From: an uncultured Bacteroidales bacterium
GTDB lineage: Bacteria > Bacteroidota > Bacteroidia > Bacteroidales > Bacteroidaceae
Direction: 5' to 3'
Assembly (NCBI GenBank): GCA_902788865.1
Contig: CADALZ010000002.1
Span: forward strand, 36,769-100,768
Length of the DNA stretch: 64,000 bases
The notes below the pieces were generated by a model, which made no database searches, was not told where the DNA came from, and saw nothing but the letters and a program-made list of their open reading frames with translations. Both the position numbers and the translations under genes were made by a program. This document shows, one piece after another, positions 62,241 through 64,000 of this stretch; within the stretch, counting starts at the first letter, position 1; each line of letters begins with the position of its first letter.

Positions 62241-62978
62241 ATGTCGATACTGAAGAGAATATTCCTGAGCATACTGCTATTGGCAGTCGCAGCCTACCTG
62301 ATAGTGGCCATCACGGCTTTCAGCAAGAAGCCCGAGGGGATGGTATGCGAAGACATCGAGCTGGTATCTGTAGATTCCACAGAGGCTGGCTTCATCACCA
62401 AGCGGGAGATTCTCAACTTGCTGGGCACCAATAAGCAGAACCCTATAGGCAAGAATCTCGACTCCATCAACACCATCAAGATGGAGCAGATCATCGCAGA
62501 GCACCCTGCCATCAAGCGGGTAGATTGCTTCCGCACGCCCAGTGGTAAGATAGGCATAGACATCGAGCAGCGCATCCCCGTCTTGAGGGTCATGGCCAGC
62601 AATGGCGACGACTACTTCCTCGACGGTGAGGGCAGCATCATCCCAGCCCGCAGGAATATTGCCCACCTGGCCGTGGTCACAGGGCGCGTCAACAAGGAGT
62701 TTGCCAGTCAGCAACTCTATAAGTTGGGCCTCTTCCTGCAGGAGAACGAGTTTTGGAACAGTCAGATAGAGCAAATCAACGTGGTTTCCGGCAACAACAT
62801 CGAGCTTGTGCCGCGTGTTGGAGACCACCTTATATATATGGGGCAGCTGAACGGCTACGAGCATAAGCTGGAACGCCTGAAGAAATTCTATCAGAAAGTA
62901 CTCAACGTGGTAGGTTGGAACAAGTACTCCATGATAAACATCGAATTCAGCAACCAGATAGTTTGCACCAAGCGCTGA
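62241..62978 (+). CDS. ftsQ: Division protein FtsQ
   Basis: A 245-residue protein with one N-terminal membrane segment (about 7-28, FLSILLLAVAAYLIVAITAF), a POTRA-like domain (about 40-115: SVDSTEAGFITKREILNLL ... IIAEHPAIKRVDCFRTPSGKIGIDIEQRIPVLRV) and a C-terminal beta domain. Size, order and position between murC and ftsA match FtsQ, the divisome scaffold binding FtsL and FtsB. Confidence 0.9.
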   Translation: MSILKRIFLSILLLAVAAYLIVAITAFSKKPEGMVCEDIELVSVDSTEAGFITKREILNLLGTNKQNPIGKNLDSINTIKMEQIIAEHPAIKRVDCFRTPSGKIGIDIEQRIPVLRVMASNGDDYFLDGEGSIIPARRNIAHLAVVTGRVNKEFASQQLYKLGLFLQENEFWNSQIEQINVVSGNNIELVPRVGDHLIYMGQLNGYEHKLERLKKFYQKVLNVVGWNKYSMINIEFSNQIVCTKR

Positions 62979-63042
62979 CCCTATTTTAATTTTTTAATGT
63001 TTTAATATTTTAATGATTTAATATTTTAAATACACATAGTCC
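62979..63042 (+). repeat. Period-8 TTTAAT repeats before ftsA
   Basis: TTTAATGT, TTTAATAT, TTTAATGA, TTTAATAT, TTTAAATA at 8-base period between ftsQ and ftsA. Confidence 0.7.
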
Positions 63043-64000
63043 ATGGCAACAACAGATTTTATAGCCGCCATCGAACTGAGTTCTTCAAGAGTCTCTGGCA
63101 TAGCCGGGCAGAAGAATGCAGACGGAAGCATCTACGTGCTGGCATACGCCTTCGAAGATGCCCGCCTGTTTATCCGCAAGGGCCTTATTTTCAACATCGA
63201 CAAGGCCAAAGCCGCCCTAAGCTCTGTCATCAGGCAACTTGAAGTCCAGCTGGGAAGTTCCATTGCCAAAGTATATGTAGGCATTGGCGGGCAATCCATG
63301 AGAACGGTGAACAATGAGATCAACCGTGAACTGACTGGTGAGGAGAAAATCTCACAGACTCTGATTGATCAAATCTGCGATGAGAACCGTGAAGACCCTA
63401 TCGCAGACATGAGTATCTTAGACTTTGAACCTCAAGAATACAACATCGATGGCAAGTTGGTCAACGAGCCTGTAGGTGTGACAGGCCAGCATCTCACGGC
63501 CCGCTTCCTGAATGTGGTGGCACGCGCCACCATGCGCAAGAACCTGGAGCAGAGCTTTGAGGAGGCCCACGTAGAGGCTGCCGACATCTTCATCATCCCA
63601 CGGGCATTGGCACACAGCGTGCTCACCGTAGATGAGCTGCGTGCTGGCTGTGCCTTGGTAGATTTTGGGGCAGAAACCACTACGGTGACCATCTACAAGA
63701 ACAACCTGATGCGCTACATGACCGTCATTCCGCTAGGTGGCAACGCCATCACCAAGGACCTCACCACCCTGCAGATAGAAGACGAGGAAGCCGAACAGCT
63801 CAAGCTGAGCTACATCAAGGCCGATGGCGAGGAAGACAGCGAGAAGACCTACAAGCTCCTCGATGGGCGCACCATCTTGGCTTCGCAGATCAATGACATC
63901 ATAGAGTCGCGCGTAGAGGAAATCATAGCCAACGTGTGGAACCAGATACAGCTTTCTGGCTACGAGGACAAGTTGCTGCAAGGCGTGGTGTTCACAGGCG
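63043..64000 (+). CDS. ftsA: Cell division protein FtsA (partial, runs off the right edge)
   Basis: The first 319 codons of the actin-like protein that anchors FtsZ. Visible are FIAAIELSSSRVSGIAGQ (phosphate-1), the 1C-type subdomain region VYVGIGGQSMRTVNNE, a stretch ending FIIPRALAHSVL, and phosphate-2 ALVDFGAETTTVTIY followed by VIPLGGNAITKDL. The chain is still open at the last base, so the adenosine motif is beyond the window. The acidic insert EDEEAEQLKLSYIKADGEEDSE is as expected for Bacteroidota. Confidence 0.95.
   Translation, partial: MATTDFIAAIELSSSRVSGIAGQKNADGSIYVLAYAFEDARLFIRKGLIFNIDKAKAALSSVIRQLEVQLGSSIAKVYVGIGGQSMRTVNNEINRELTGEEKISQTLIDQICDENREDPIADMSILDFEPQEYNIDGKLVNEPVGVTGQHLTARFLNVVARATMRKNLEQSFEEAHVEAADIFIIPRALAHSVLTVDELRAGCALVDFGAETTTVTIYKNNLMRYMTVIPLGGNAITKDLTTLQIEDEEAEQLKLSYIKADGEEDSEKTYKLLDGRTILASQINDIIESRVEEIIANVWNQIQLSGYEDKLLQGVVFTG

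Overview
The window is a chromosome segment of a Bacteroidota bacterium, most likely Prevotellaceae (Prevotella and relatives). The case rests on many promoters of the Bacteroidota type (TTTG, about 19-21 bases, TAnnTTTG, most often TATCTTTG), weak or absent Shine-Dalgarno sites, families typical of the phylum (DUF4292, DUF3316, DUF4369, HU-like fusion proteins, TonB plug proteins, DUF4010) and the arrangement of the division and cell wall cluster. No species assignment is possible by eye.

Layout. 1-12.2 kb: end of an unknown gene, alkaline phosphatase, an HU-type DNA-binding protein, the acetate pathway pair pta-ackA, folP-cdaA (folate synthesis and c-di-AMP synthesis), murF, a VanZ-like protein, a sodium-coupled NSS transporter with a helix-hairpin-helix protein, and a DUF1846 protein. 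12.2-14.7 kb: an accessory-looking block with an HU-like fusion protein and a VapE/VirE-type P-loop protein. The VapE gene lies between two inverted repeats of about 105 bp built from GTGAAGGG units. 14.7-16.3 kb: lolD with two small genes. 16.5-23.5 kb: asd followed by a peptidoglycan amino-sugar salvage operon: a NamZ-type muramidase lipoprotein, a symporter fused to a SpoIID/LytB domain, a BadF-type sugar kinase and murQ. 23.5-27.2 kb: FKBP lipoprotein, glyS and two tandem barrel-less TonB plug proteins. 27.4-35.5 kb: parC, DUF3316 protein, two S41-type peptidases (one a giant tricorn homologue) around a tRNA-Leu(UAG).

35.5-49.3 kb: DUF4010 membrane protein, CYTH phosphatase, a 47-residue membrane protein, prfB, acyl-CoA synthetase, an M20 deacylase, the dut-TPR-DUF4292-EnvC cluster, dgt, and a glsA/glsB-like pair for glycine-lipid synthesis. 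49.3-50.1 kb is an 800-bp non-coding region with a concentric AT-rich palindrome, a 22-bp-period direct repeat and a clear MraZ operator. 50.1-64 kb is the dcw cluster: mraZ, rsmH, ftsL-like, PASTA penicillin-binding protein, murE, mraY, murD, ftsW, murG, murC, ftsQ and the start of ftsA.

The genes are mostly housekeeping, with a strong theme of peptidoglycan synthesis, remodelling and recycling. The most unusual signals are not genes: the iteron-like inverted repeats around the VapE gene, a 21-bp-period operator-like array before the neighbouring HU-like gene, and short tandem repeats of period 7 or 8 that fill many spacers directly before start codons. One of these repeats also occurs inside the coding sequence of the symporter-SpoIID fusion.
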